A DNA stretch of 64,000 nt, from NCBI RefSeq assembly GCF_032854445.1, contig NC_088300.1:73198984-73262983 (forward strand). Reading direction: 5' to 3'. Positions 11,625 to 22,550 of this stretch are shown in pieces. Each line of letters opens with the position of its first letter. Within the stretch, counting starts at the first letter, position 1. Position numbers and translations under genes: made by a program. Source of the stretch: Liolophura sinensis (Eukaryota; Mollusca; Polyplacophora; Chitonida; Chitonidae). Below the pieces are notes generated by a model. The model did no database searches. It had not been told where the DNA came from and saw only the letters and a list, made by a program, of their open reading frames with translations.

Positions 11625-11857
11625 GAGGCCTTCGTGGCTCAGTTGGTTAGCACGCTAGCGCAGCTTAATGATCTCTCACCAATGCGGTCGCTGTGAGTTC
11701 ATGCTGGCTTCCTCTCCGGTCGTACGTGGGAAGCTCTGTCATCAGCCTGCGGATGGTCGTCGGTTTCCACCGACCATAATGCTGGCCGCCGTCGTATTAG
11801 TGAAATATTCTTGAGTACGGCGTAAAACACCAATCAAAAAAAATAAATAAATAAAAT
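11625..11857 (+). mobile_element. tRNA-derived SINE, family 1, copy a
   Basis: The head GGCTCAGTTGGTTAGCACGC matches a tRNA A box. GGTCGCTGTGAGTTCATGC is the degraded B-box region. The body contains CGACCATAATGCTGGCCGCC, and the 3' end has GAGTACGGCGTAAAACACCA, ATCAAA and an AAATAAATAAAT tail. It lies just beyond the likely 3' end of the minus-strand adaptor. Confidence 0.9.
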
Positions 11858-11929
11858 ACCATGCAGTCCAAATTAACGGTATATAAATAAACAAGACGTT
11901 AAACATGAAAAAAATTTTAAGACGTCAAT

Positions 11930-13064
11930 TATGTGAAAGCAACGGAAGATTTTATTGACATAAAATGTACTCATTTCTCCAAATGAACAATTTCAGTAAA
12001 ACGTGTAAATATTATCTACAGTAATTCTATTTATGTAGTTGGTATATTGCATTCTGCGAGCGTAGTGTTGCGCATTTGAATACGGCATAAACATACTTGA
12101 CTCTATATGCACATGTAAGTACGGACTTAATTCTGTACTAAACGGCTGTCCAAACATCTTGTCGTCTTCATATCAACAATACAACTAAGCGTTCAGGCAT
12201 ACATACATGTCTGAGATGATTTCCAGACTAGAAAGGTATTCTCCTCTTTGACAACACGAAACACTACATGCGCAAAGAAATTATACCCTATAACAGGTCT
12301 TGTCAAACAGTGTTTTGGATTAAGTATGCATGTTTGACACAGTCACTGACTGTCAGTGTAAGTCTCAATAACCAAATTAAAGCATTCAGCTGGCGAAGAT
12401 GCTACAATGTTACTTCTAACTACTGCTTTTCTCCAATTTAATTTACGCCATCATCCAAAACAGGTTACACAGTAGGAAAATATATACACCACACTATATA
12501 TAACAGAATCGTCAACGGTAATCCATACGCAGCTGCAGACGGCCAAACACATACAGAAATATTTAATATACACGCAGTAGAAACCTTATGTCGTCATAAG
12601 CCTGGTAGTGACTCGATAGCTGCGAAATACCAGGGTGATGGTGCAGAATAATACACAAGGTGCAGAGTATGGAAAAGATAGACCCATGCACACCTGTGCA
12701 CACAGATATATAGTTATATAGACCCGAACAAGTAGATTTATGTACACCTGAGCAGATAGATTTATGTACACTTGAACAGATAGATTTATGTACACATGAA
12801 CAGGTAGATTTATGTAGGCCTACACTTGAACAGGTAGATTTATGTACACTTCTCCAGAGAGACCCATATGGACACCTGTACACCGAATTCAGTGCTTGTT
12901 CACCATGCCCATGATGTCTTGAGTACGCGGGTGTACTCGTGATGAATGCTATTTCACTCATGATGATAGGTCTACTCTCTGATCCACAAACGGTTTGGAT
13001 CAGTTTGGATTTGTTGTCTTCACTTGGTAAAGTCCTCATCACCGGAAGCAATCACCGGAAGCAA
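11930..13064 (-). other. Probable 3' UTR of the 13-16 kb adaptor gene
   Basis: Downstream of the TGA at 13065-13067 on the minus strand. An AATAAA (plus-strand TTTATT at 11951-11956) is a candidate poly(A) signal. Short imperfect repeats containing AGGTAGATTTATGTACAC occur at about 12725-12850, and ACCGGAAGCAATC is duplicated at 13041-13066. No coding exon is seen. Confidence 0.4.
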
Positions 13065-15863
13065 TCACTTGGGTAAGGCTAGTAGCAAATTTGTTTGTAA
13101 ACTTTTGTCCCGTTTAAGGAACAGCGGAAACTGCTGGAAGTGGGCTATTAAATCAGGCACGCAACTGAAGTTCTGAAAACCAAAGGAAATATAAATCAGC
13201 TCATAGTCTGTAATTAGTGGCGTATGTATGCATGTTATCCTGAGAACATATAACCATACTACTAGCCAACTGAGAAGTCGATGAGTGACAATCATTGCTT
13301 TACAAGGCACTTCATGTAACTACATGAGTAATGATTGATTGATTGGTGTTTTTACGCCGTACTCAAGAATATTTCACTTATACGACGGCGTCCAGCATTA
13401 TGGTGGGAGGAAACCGAGCATAGCCCCGGAGAAACCCACGACCATCCTCAGGTTGCTAGAAGACCTTCCCACGTACGGCCGGAGAAGAAGCCAGCATGAG
13501 CTGGACTTGAACTCACAGCGACCGCATTGGTGAGAGACTCCTGGGTCATTACGCTGCGCTAGCGTGCTAACCAACTGAACCACGGAGGCCCTACGTGAGT
13601 TATGCTTAGATATCACTTAAAACACAGTGTGCTTAGATATCACTTAAAACACCGTGTGCTCGTAGGTGCAAGGAGTCCACGTACAGTATAGGTGCAGAGA
13701 TTTGACGGTATTCTGTATTATTCTATGTTTTATCCATAAAAAATTATGATTCTAAATGTTTCAGAAGTTGAAGCCATAATGGTTAATTTTGAATAAGATT
13801 TCAACGGAACAATCTTAACAACAGGATTGTCTTATAAAGTAATAATCACATTGATTTACTCATTATTCGCAAGCTTATATTTGTATACAAATGGCGAGCA
13901 TAGTGCGCGGTGTAATATGCAAAGTTCACTCACTGGGTTATGATGGCGTTTATCCCCTAACGAAAACATCCCGTCTTCCATGCGAATGGGAATGTGATAA
14001 ACTTTTGTAGAGAAGTACACAGACAGACAGTATCTAAAGCTTTGGTGCGAGCTGTTTCTCACAACGTACATCCCATCCTGAAACAGCTCAAGGCGAACAT
14101 TTAATTCAGAATAGTTTGGAAATTTGTCGCTCATATCACAGCCTCGGGTTTCGAGGAAGCCTGTATGAGTGCCGGATCTAACCACTTACTTTCCACATCT
14201 ACTACAGCCGTCAAACCTTCAGACTTCAACGTTAATTCATTTCTGTATCATTATCAAAATATCAGGATGTTCCAGAGTTCTTAAACAATAACAGCAGTGT
14301 GATTCTCAGAGTTAAGACAGTAGACGATATGGAAATCGCGGCGAGATAAATTGTAGTTGGAATTAACTGAGGAGAGCGGAACAAACATGAAACATTAGAA
14401 CAGACGCATGGGTATTTATAAGATTTATTTAATTACTAGTATTTCATTGGAGTTTTACTCCTTACTCATGTTCAACATTTCACCATTACGATGGAGGCAG
14501 GATTGTGGTGGGAGGAAGCTGGGCTGCGTGGAAACACCCCCGACCATCCGCAGGTATGGATATTTATTTTTATCATCTAGGCATCTATGTAACAAAAACG
14601 GCCAAACAAGGCGATATTAATGTAGATAACAATTAGATATGTTGACAATTAGATCTATGCATGGACACAATGCACATTATTTGTACGTAGGCCAGCAGCC
14701 CTTCATTTAAAACGACACAGAAATAGAGGACAATTGTAAAAGAAATAGCCCACGCCTGGAATTAAGGCCGGGTTTATATCAATCACGGCGCACCACATGG
14801 AATCACGCGTATTATCGTACCTTATGTCGACTCAGCAACTTTGCTTGGGATTCTTCTCTGTTTAAATCACCATGGAACCATACATAGCTGCTTATCTCCG
14901 GCTGAGTACAAACCATGCAACAGAAATATTTCACACATCAGATACTTAAAGTATACTAAAGTATAATTTATTATCAGGTAGGGGAAAAAAGAGAAATTTA
15001 CGATGATAAAACATTTTAAACGTATTCTTATACATGTGTACCAAATAGCAATCTTCGCATAAAGTTATGAGCTTCTAGAGAAATTTGACAAAATGATTCC
15101 ATAATGATCACGAAAACTTTGGTGTCAAATACATTTTATCTCCCTCTGTATATCCGTGGTTTGTGATCATCTATACTGTGATATTCCAAGGCGTTGAGGG
15201 TGTGCGTAACTTACACTGACTGAATGCCATAAAATGCTTTGTTGACTGTCTACTAGTGAACTAGAGATGTACATCGAAACTTCTTACAAATGCTTCTATC
15301 AAACGCCAGCTTACAAATTTTCAGGTAGAGAAGGTGTCGTGATTTTCAAGAAATTAAGGCCTTATCAAAAAAAATCGTTTTTCATGCATTGCAGTAAAGC
15401 ATAAAGCAATGGAAATTGAATGTTCTAAGTTTCTTGGTAAATAAAACACTAACGTTGTTATCATTTATCTCGGAAACTGCCAAATATTTGCACTTTATTC
15501 TACAATATCGTCACTTATTCGAAACCGGAAGCTCAATCCGCATGTCACAAAGTGTATAACGTTTCGCACTGATATCTCAATACCATGAACGCATGCCAGT
15601 GGAATGTACGGCACATGCGTATTCCATTCATGATAGGCATGACTTAATATCAAGTTCCTCGGGAACTCAGGTCAAAAGAGAACCTATAGTTTGTTAGTTT
15701 CCTGTAACTTCCCATCGTGAACTACTCACATCACTCACTCGGTGATTAGGTGACACAGATTGAAAGATTTCATTTTCGTACACGCATTCAGGCTGGTGAC
15801 CACCCTCGGTCCCTGGCCCCCTGGTCGCCATACCACCAACCGACCTCGACGGTGCCAGAGGAT
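13065..15863 (-). CDS. BLNK/SLP-76-family SH2 adaptor, paralogue 2, 3' exons
   Basis: Minus-strand exons: 15863-15730 (probable, donor alternative at 15739), 14901-14821 (81 nt), 14077-13934 (144 nt) and 13172-13065 (with TGA). The last three make one SH2 domain: WFHGDLNREESQAKLLSRHK, then DGMYVVRNSS with the phosphotyrosine-binding Arg, YHIPIRM, FSLGDKR, and finally CVPDLIAHFQQF ending TNLLLALPK. Exon lengths 81/144/108 and phase 0 joints match the 81/147/108 SH2 exons of the larger gene at 25-26 kb, and both proteins end in ALPK, so they are paralogues. The exon at 15863 starts in phase 1 like its counterpart and encodes a stretch with VYENE, a Y-x-N motif of the Grb2-SH2 binding type. A 19-nt microexon at 16138-16120 (strong pyrimidine tract, GTAAGC donor, SLDQRL) would fit the phase but is weak. 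Further 5' exons, expected between 16 and 23 kb, were not found. Family role: scaffold downstream of tyrosine kinases. Confidence 0.82.
13334..13590 (-). mobile_element. tRNA-derived SINE, family 1, copy b
   Basis: Full-length copy in reverse orientation: tail GATTGATTGGTGTTT at the left, tRNA-like head (ending CACGGAGGCC) at the right. It is flanked by an imperfect 14-bp target duplication, CTACATGAGTAATG (13320-13333) and CTACGTGAGTTATG (13591-13604). It sits just upstream (minus sense) of the last coding exon of paralogue 2, inside the final intron. Confidence 0.92.
13605..13665. repeat. Short tandem duplication (28 nt)
   Basis: TGCTTAGATATCACTTAAAA followed by CAC(A/C)GTG occurs twice in direct succession in an intron of paralogue 2. 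Confidence 0.85.
14425..14556 (-). mobile_element. Decayed SINE family 1 fragment
   Basis: Recognisable by GTGGTGGGAGGAAGC and CCCCGACCATCCGCAGG preceded by a diverged ATTTCACCATTACGATGG segment. The head is missing. Lies in an intron of paralogue 2. Confidence 0.55.
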
Positions 15864-16434
15864 CTGACAGCGAATAGAACCACCTATCCGAAGATCCCTC
15901 CTTTCCAATAACCATATTTTACGTGATATAAAATGTTTTGCTCACACACGCCTGCTCGTACGTGTGCATTCATCCCAGTCAAAGCACTCGAGTAAAGTTC
16001 CCCTGTACATATGCCTCACTAAACACGGCAGATGTTTAGACATGCATATATGTGCGACAAAATTGTAACCGTTCTAGCTCGCGGGGGAAAGAAGGGGAAT
16101 CCCCGTGACTGTGGCTTACCCAATCGTTGGTCTAATGACTATAGGGGGGAGGGGCGTCGTTAGAGGCCCTGGGAGCTCAATTCAGTGGGAGAATACATAG
16201 GCTCTACACAGCAGTTGTGCTGCCACGCCATGTTCATGCATCCATGTACAGCGACATACACACTGTACATGGATCTACGCAACCAGCCTTGATCAATGTC
16301 GGCCTGAGACTTAATTTGTACAGTTGTGGTATATCATTTCTGCCTCGTGGAATACAGCTTTCAAAAACAGTATGCAGAATCAAAAACACTTTTGCAGGGT
16401 ACTAGATAATAAACTTAAAATGTCAATAGGGGTA

Positions 16435-16800
16435 GGCCTACAATCGAAAGTTTGACAAGCTTTTAAGGTCACCTTTTATTGATGAATAGGCCTAATACTT
16501 AAAGCCGCTTTCACATAAAGCGGATCTGTCGTACCGATTCGTCGAGAGGCCCCCTTTTATGGAAAAATAGGCCTAATGCTTAAAGCCGCTTTCACACAAT
16601 GCGACCTGTCGAATTCGACACGTGAAATGAAAAATGGGTAAGTCTATGTAGTTTTTTTTTATGAACCGTCTTCAGATGATGCCATTTGTTGAATGCTACA
16701 AAGTGCACACGTCGTATTTCCATTCGACTTGTCGAATTTGACGGATCAACTCCACGATCCCAGCGTGCGAGCGCGACTTCACACCACTCGGGATATGTCA
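16435..16800. repeat. Duplicated hairpin-bearing repeat, possible foldback/MITE remnant
   Basis: TAAAGCCGCTTTCACA occurs twice (about 16500 and 16579), each preceded by AATAGGCCTAAT. The first contains the hairpin CCGCTTT-cacat-AAAGCGG. Related CGAATTCGACA and GTCGAATTTGAC motifs occur further on. No intact terminal inverted repeat pair could be assigned. Confidence 0.45.
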
Positions 16801-17131
16801 GTGCATATATTATGATAACCTGTAGCGTTTTGCCTCAGTCACACAAGGAAGCAAATAATGAATAACCTTGTACACCTGAAAGTGAATATAATACTTCTCT
16901 AATCTGTGGGCGCATTGCCTGATCGCCCTTACTTTCAAACCTTCACTATGGTAACTAATCTTAATGTATTTGATTAAGAGGAATTCTATTATACATTATT
17001 CTCTTCCAAACATTTCCTTATAGTAGCAGTGCATAAACACTCATTTTACTCATATATGTGTATGAGACTATCCTTCAGCATATACAGATCTGCTGGCATA
17101 CCAAGGATAAGGTCGGATACACCATGCATAC

Positions 17132-17883
17132 TGTTATGTGCACAACTGCCGTCAGCTTAAACATTTAGCTTGCCACTGTTTACATATGTTGAGATCACGC
17201 CCTTCTGTCTGCATCTGCCTTAGAATGTTCCAGAGTACGCTCAGTTCGGGGCCTGTTTGTTTACAACAAGTGTTTAAGAATTTTCTTATTCTAGAAAATT
17301 CCACCAGTCTATATAAGACCTATGAAAACAGGTCAGGGAGAAAGGAGAGTTATTGAGAGTGTTTGGATGCTTTCGCTGTGTGTAGGCCTTTTGTGCTGAA
17401 TTTTGGTGTCTTTATAGCCTCTGGCTTTGTTATATCCTATGTCCACCGAGCACTTGTTCAGTCTGAGCTTGTATATTTGATTCGTGCTCTTGTATACACA
17501 GTGCTTATTAGTACACGGACCCTGTCTGTGGAATGTTGTGTACATTTCGTCATACACTCAGTTATACTGTGGATTTTCCCTCTTGTGAATTTGCCTCTGA
17601 GCATTTATGCCTGTGTGGTACATATTGTGGAATATATGCGTCCGTTTGGACTTGACACCGTTGTACATGTAAGTAATTTAGTATTTGTATAGATACTGCT
17701 ATCCTTTCTTGTTAAACTTAAGTACTTTAGCATTTGTAAAAATCTTATTGTCAGTTCTTGTTAAAGCTAATAAATTGTTGTAAAATGAAATCTGCTGGTT
17801 TTGGTTACTTTTTTGTGCGGCTAAACTGTCGTGTATTTCGAACAAGCCATCTCTTTATAATACAGGCAGTTTGGGTTGTAACA
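17132..17883 (+). mobile_element. Solo LTR of an LTR retrotransposon (752 bp)
   Basis: It begins TGTTATGTGC and ends GTTGTAACA, so the tips are TG...CA with a perfect 5-bp inverted repeat TGTTA/TAACA. A 4-bp target duplication ATAC flanks it (17128-17131 and 17884-17887). Inside, a TATA box TATATAAG lies at 17310-17317 and AATAAA at 17769-17774, the order expected of U3-R-U5. No internal gag-pol region is present, so it is a solo LTR. The 4-bp duplication leans towards a Ty3/Gypsy-type element. The 72- and 109-aa ORFs inside are not credible genes. Confidence 0.85.
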
Positions 17884-18274
17884 ATACTCAGTTCCGTATA
17901 TACACACACAATAGCGGACCCCCTGCCCTCAAAACTTCTCCCCTTCAACACTCCATCCCCAGTACTAATACAATGAAGACACCCTATAAGGACCAGGAGG
18001 TCTCACCTTGGCCATTTCTGTATGTGACTGTCATCCCAGAGTCCTGGAGACTACACTATAATCACAAGACTGCTCCCTGACGTGCTGTAAAAAGCACAGT
18101 TTTCAATGTACGATCTCTATACGGTACAATGATATAGCCTAAAACATTAATCACAGTAATTTTCCAACCGACGCTAGCCCTAGCGAAGCAAATCGCTTAA
18201 CTGCTCATTCAACAATAACTTTCCATGCCCTTCAAACTTACTATAACGAAGACAAATATAACTTTAACAGCAAA

Positions 18275-19895
18275 GATAGCTTGGCCATGTACAAGCGGAG
18301 TCACTACATCTCGTACCCTTTAAAGCAACAGTTACTTGACCATGTTCAGGCGGAGTCACTACATCTCGTACCCTTTAAAGCAACAGTTACTTGGCCATGT
18401 GCATGCGGAGTCACTACATCTCTTACCCTTTACAGCAGCCGTTACTTGGCCATGTGCATGCGTAGTCACTACATCTCTTACCCTTTACATCAGCAGTTAC
18501 TTGGCCATGTACAAACGGGGTCACTACATCTCTTAACCTTTACAGCAGCAGTTACTTGGCCATGTACAGGCGGAGAAACACCTCTTACCCTTTACAGCAG
18601 CAGTTACTTGACCACGTTCAGGCGGAGTCACTACATCCCTTACCCTTTACAGCAGCATTTACTTGACCATGTACAGGCAGAGTCACTACATCTCTTACCC
18701 TTTACAGCAGCAGTTACTTGTCCATGTTTCAGGCGGAGTCACTACATCTCTTACCCTTTACAGAAGCAGTTACTTGATCATATACAAGCGGAGTCACTAC
18801 ATCTCTTACCCTTTACAGCAGCAGTTACTTGGCCATGCACAAATGGAGTCACTACATCTCTTCACCTTTACAGCAGCAGTTACTTGGCCATGTACAGGCA
18901 GAGAAACATCTCTTACCCTTTACAGCAGCAGTTACTTGACCACGTTCAGGCGGAGTCACTACATCTCTTACCCTTTACAGCAGCAGTTACTTGGCCATGT
19001 ACAAACGGGGTCGCTACATCTCTTACCCTTTACAACAGCAGTTACTTGGCCATGTACAGGCGGAGAAACAACATCTCTTACCCTTTACAGCAGCAGTTAC
19101 TTGCCCATGTACAGGCGGAGTCACTACATCTCTTACCCTTTACAGCAGCAGTTACTTGGCCATGTACAGGCGGAGAAACATCTCTTACCCTTTACAACAG
19201 CAGTTACTTGACCATGTATAGGCGGAGTCACTACATCTCTTACCCTTTACAGCAGCAGTTACTTGGCCATGTACAGGCGGAGTCACTACATCTCTTACCC
19301 TTTTACAGCAGCAGTTACATGACCACGTTCACGCGGAGTCACTACATCTCTTACCCTTTACAGCAGCAGTTACTTGACCATGTTCAGGCGGAGTCACTAC
19401 ATCTCTTACCCTTTACAGCAGCATTTACTTGACCATGTACATGCGTAGGCACTGCATCTCTTACCCTTTACAGCAGCAGTTACATGACCATGTACAGGCG
19501 GAGTCACTACATCTCTTACCCTTTACAGCAGCAGTTACTTGGCCATGTACAGGCAGTGTCACTACATCTCTTACCCTTTACAGCAGCAGTTACTTGACCC
19601 ATGTTCAGGCGGAGTCACTACATCCCTCACCCTTTACAGCAGCAGTTAATTGGCCATGTACAGGCGGAGTCACTACATCTCTTACCCTTTACAGCAGCAG
19701 TTACTTGGCCATGTACAGACGGAGTCACTACATCTCTTACCCTTTACAGCAGCAGTTACTTGACCATGTACAGGCGGAGTCACTACATCTCTTACCCTTT
19801 ACAGCAGCAGTTACTTGACCATGTACAGGCGGAGTCACTACATCTCTTACCCTTTACAGCAGCAGTTACTTGGCCATGTACAGGCGGAGTCATTA
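18275..19895 (+). repeat. 55-nt minisatellite, about 29 copies
   Basis: The consensus runs CAGTTACTTGGCCATGTACA, GGCGGAGTCACTACATCTCT, TACCCTTTACAGCAG. Some units have a short deletion (GGCGGAGAAACATCTC). The unit has no stop codon in the three plus-strand frames, which creates ORFs up to 383 aa. Since 55 is not a multiple of three, the translation cycles through frames. CTTACCCTTTACAG reads as an acceptor on the plus strand, and GGGTAAGAG reads as a donor on the minus strand. Confidence 0.95.
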
Positions 19896-20655
19896 CTTCT
19901 TGGGCCATAACCTTATCCTTAAGAGCAAAGATAACCTGGCCATGTACAAGCAATCACTACATCTTGTGTTATACCTTACCTCTTCTGTAAAATGTTACAG
20001 TTTTTAACACTATTATATGTGTCCATGTTTGTTGAGGCCCTCCAGGTCGTCCGTCCATCATCCAACACTGGATTCGGCCACACCCATGGAACTGTTGGCT
20101 TTGAACGCTGAGCCCTGTCCCCGCAGCCATGCACGGTGTGAGTGTTTGTGGCTAAACTGTTCATTTTGACGTTATTTACATTTCGATTTTCTCTAAATTA
20201 CATAAGATGGTGTGTTTTTTGATTGTGTAAATTTGTGCTTCGCAGTGATTTTTTTATCCCGTGAATTACCTTCAGTAAAGTTATCATTTGTGTTCATTTA
20301 ATCACATAGTTCTTTGTAAAGTCTTTTGTTTATATTTCATACATGTCTTAAGTTAAACGCAAGTCGGGAGATGAAGGCAATTATTCTAAATATATAACGG
20401 TTATTGTCATAGATGTCATGCGCAACTTTATAAAAAAAAGGGAAACTACTCGTACTGAGAAAACGTTTTTTAGTTAACGGTCCATGGGAGACTACTCTTG
20501 CTTATTACACCCACATATGAGTCTCTTACATTATTTTCTTGGAAACTGACATGCAATTGTGTCATTCTGTTATCCTCTGTTACAGCTTTTTATCGCGCAT
20601 CATGCATCCTTCATACGCTCATCATGTAAACGCATCTGGAAACTGCTAGGACAAT

Positions 20656-20787
20656 ATGAAACTGTATTATGGAGTTCTTGTGTTTCTCTCAGTGACGTGT
20701 GAGGAGTCAAGGGGTTACCTAACCTCATCAATCTCGTGGAGAGACAGTATATTACCCTTTACAGTGGCGGCAACCTGGCCATGTTGA
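20656..20787 (+). CDS. Doubtful 43-aa ORF with a signal-peptide-like start
   Basis: The ORF starts MKLYYGVLVFLSVTCEESRG, which looks like a secretory leader, and ends in TGA inside the first repeat unit of the following array. Its 3' part (LPFTVAATWPC) is repeat-encoded and similar to the translation of the 18 kb array. No second exon was recognised. It may be chance or a relic first exon. Confidence 0.15.
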   Translation: MKLYYGVLVFLSVTCEESRGYLTSSISWRDSILPFTVAATWPC

Positions 20788-21212
20788 AATGAAATCACTA
20801 CATCTCGACCCATAGTCTTACCCTTAACTGTAGCGGTTACCTGGTCATGTGCTACATCTTGACCCATAACCTAACCCTTAACTGTAGCGGTTACCTGGTC
20901 ATGTGCTACATCTTGACCCATAGTCTTACCCTTAACAGTAACCTGGCCATGTGCAGGCGGAATCACTACATCCTGTCCCACAACCTTACCCTTAACTGTA
21001 GCGGTTACCTGGTCATGTGCTACATCTTGACCCATAACCTAACCCTTAACTGTAGCGGTTACCTGGTCATGTGCTACATCTTGACCCATAGTCTTACCCT
21101 TAACAGTAACCTGGCCATGTGCAGGCGGAATCACTACATCCTGTCCCACAACCTTACCCTTAACTGTAGCGGTTACCTGGCCATGTGCTACATCTTGACC
21201 CATAGTCTTACC
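20745..21212 (+). repeat. Minisatellite with 168-nt higher-order unit
   Basis: Basic units of about 54 nt, for example GCGGTTACCTGGTCATGTGC, TACATCTTGACCCATA, CCTTACCCTTAACTGTA. Three variants form a 168-nt block repeated twice (CGGTTAC at 20834 and 21002). The core ACCTGGCCATGTGCAGGCGG is clearly related to the 18 kb unit. Confidence 0.9.
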
Positions 21213-21864
21213 CTTAACAATGTTGGTCAAACCAATGAACCAAGGAAAGCTGACACTGTCCAAATAGAAAATCCAAAGCTTGACCAAATACTGCTGGTAA
21301 GAGAAAAAGGACAAAAAGGGCAACCTGGCATTGTCCCCACAGTACCTTCACAACGTGACCAACCCTGTTGATTAAACAAAAGGACAAAGGAAACCAGGCA
21401 CTGTCCAAACAGAACCTTTGTAATTTGACCAAATACATGTACTGTTGGTTAAACCAAAGAACTAAAGAAATCAGACATAGTCCATATGGAACCTCCATAA
21501 CTTTACCAAATACTGTTTGTTAGAGGAAGGAACAAAGAAAACTTGACATGGTTCAAATAGAACCTCCTTAACTTTACCAAAAACTGTTGGTTAGAGAAAA
21601 GAACAAAGGAAATCAGACATAGTCCATATGGAACCTCCGTAGCTTGACCAAATACTGTTAGAGGACAGAACAAAGGAAACTTGACATTGTCCAAAGAGAA
21701 TCTCTGTAATTTTACCAAATACTGTTGGTTAAACCAAAGAACTAAAGAAACCTGACACTGTTCAAATGGTACCTCTGTAACTTTACCAATTAAAGTTGGT
21801 CAGACCAAAGAACAAAGGCAACCTAACACTGTCTGCAAAGAAACTCTACATCTTGACAAATCTG
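21213..21864 (+). repeat. Diverged minisatellite, about 65-70 nt period
   Basis: About nine copies containing ACAAAGGAAACCTGACACTG, TCCAAATAGAACCTC and TTTACCAAATACTGTTGGTT. It continues after the SINE insertions at 22147-22176 and 22551-22610. The minus-strand ORFs through it are repeat artefacts. Confidence 0.85.
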
Positions 21865-21877
21865 GATTGTCAGACTA

Positions 21878-22146
21878 TTTATTTATTTATTTATTTGATT
21901 GATGTTTTACGCTGTACTCAAGAATATTTCACTTATACGACAGCGGCCAGCATTATGGTGGGTGGAAACCGGGCAGATCCCGGGGGAAACCCACGACCAT
22001 CTGCAGGTTGCTGCAAGACCTTCCCACGTACGGCCAGAGAGGAAGCCAGCATGAGCTGGACTTGAACTCACAGCGACCGCATTGGTGAGACTCCTGGATC
22101 ATTACACTATGCTAGCGCGCCAACCAACTGAGCCACGGAGGGCCCT
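21878..22146 (-). mobile_element. tRNA-derived SINE, family 1, copy c, with 13-bp target duplication
   Basis: Full-length copy in reverse orientation, tail TTTATTTATTTATTTATTTG at the left and head ending GAGCCACGGAGGG at the right. Flanked by a perfect duplication GATTGTCAGACTA (21865-21877 and 22147-22159), which proves retrotransposition into the pre-existing repeat array. Confidence 0.96.
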
Positions 22147-22176
22147 GATTGTCAGACTAAGATCAAAGCAAACCTG

Positions 22177-22550
22177 GAGTGAGTGAGTGAGTGAGTGAGT
22201 GCTTGGGGTTTAACGTCGTACTCAACAATTTTTCAGTCATATGACGACGAAGGAATCATTAGGGTGCAACTACTTGTAACATGCCTCCTTCTTGCAGGAC
22301 GGATTTCCACTGCTCTTTTATTTAGTGCTGCTTCACTGAGACGACTTACCAAAGGCAAGTAAGCTGCCCCGCCCGAGCCTTTATACTGATACGGGTCAAC
22401 CAGTCGTTGCACTATCCCCTTCATGCTGAACGCCAAGCGAGGAAGTTACAACTTCCTCTTTTAAAGTCTTAGGTGTGACTCGATCAAGGATTGATCCTGG
22501 ATCTGCCGGTCCCGAAGCGGACGCTCTACCAACTGTGCTATCTGGGCTGG
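22177..22550 (-). mobile_element. tRNA-derived SINE, family 2, copy 2
   Basis: Reverse orientation: GTGAGTGAGTGAGTGAG tail at the left. The tRNA-like head on the minus strand reads CCAGCCCAGATAGCACAGTT, GGTAGAGCGTCCGCTTCGGG (A box), then GGATCAATCC (B-box region). A 14-bp flanking repeat TCAAAG(C/G)AAACCTG occurs at 22163-22176 and 22551-22564. The flanking word is also part of the host tandem repeat, so it is slightly ambiguous as a target duplication. Confidence 0.92.

Noticed and set aside
11640-11700. tRNA gene suggested by A-box sequence
   Set aside because: It is the head of a SINE; the cloverleaf is degraded and followed by the SINE body and tail. The same applies at 22490-22550 and 63340-63420.
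13398-13616. 72-aa ORF and several similar 60-105 aa ORFs with YDGGQHYGG
   Set aside because: They are translations of SINE family 1 and recur at each copy.
17363-17692. 109-aa hydrophobic ORF resembling a membrane protein
   Set aside because: It lies wholly inside the solo LTR between its TATA box and poly(A) signal.
18281-19990. Plus-strand ORFs up to 383 aa in the 55-nt array
   Set aside because: Translation is the repeat cycling through frames; there is no start context, domain or splice linkage.
21220-21371. Collagen-like text EKGQKGQPG in a repeat ORF
   Set aside because: Only one Gly-x-y stretch; it arises from the diverged 67-nt repeat.
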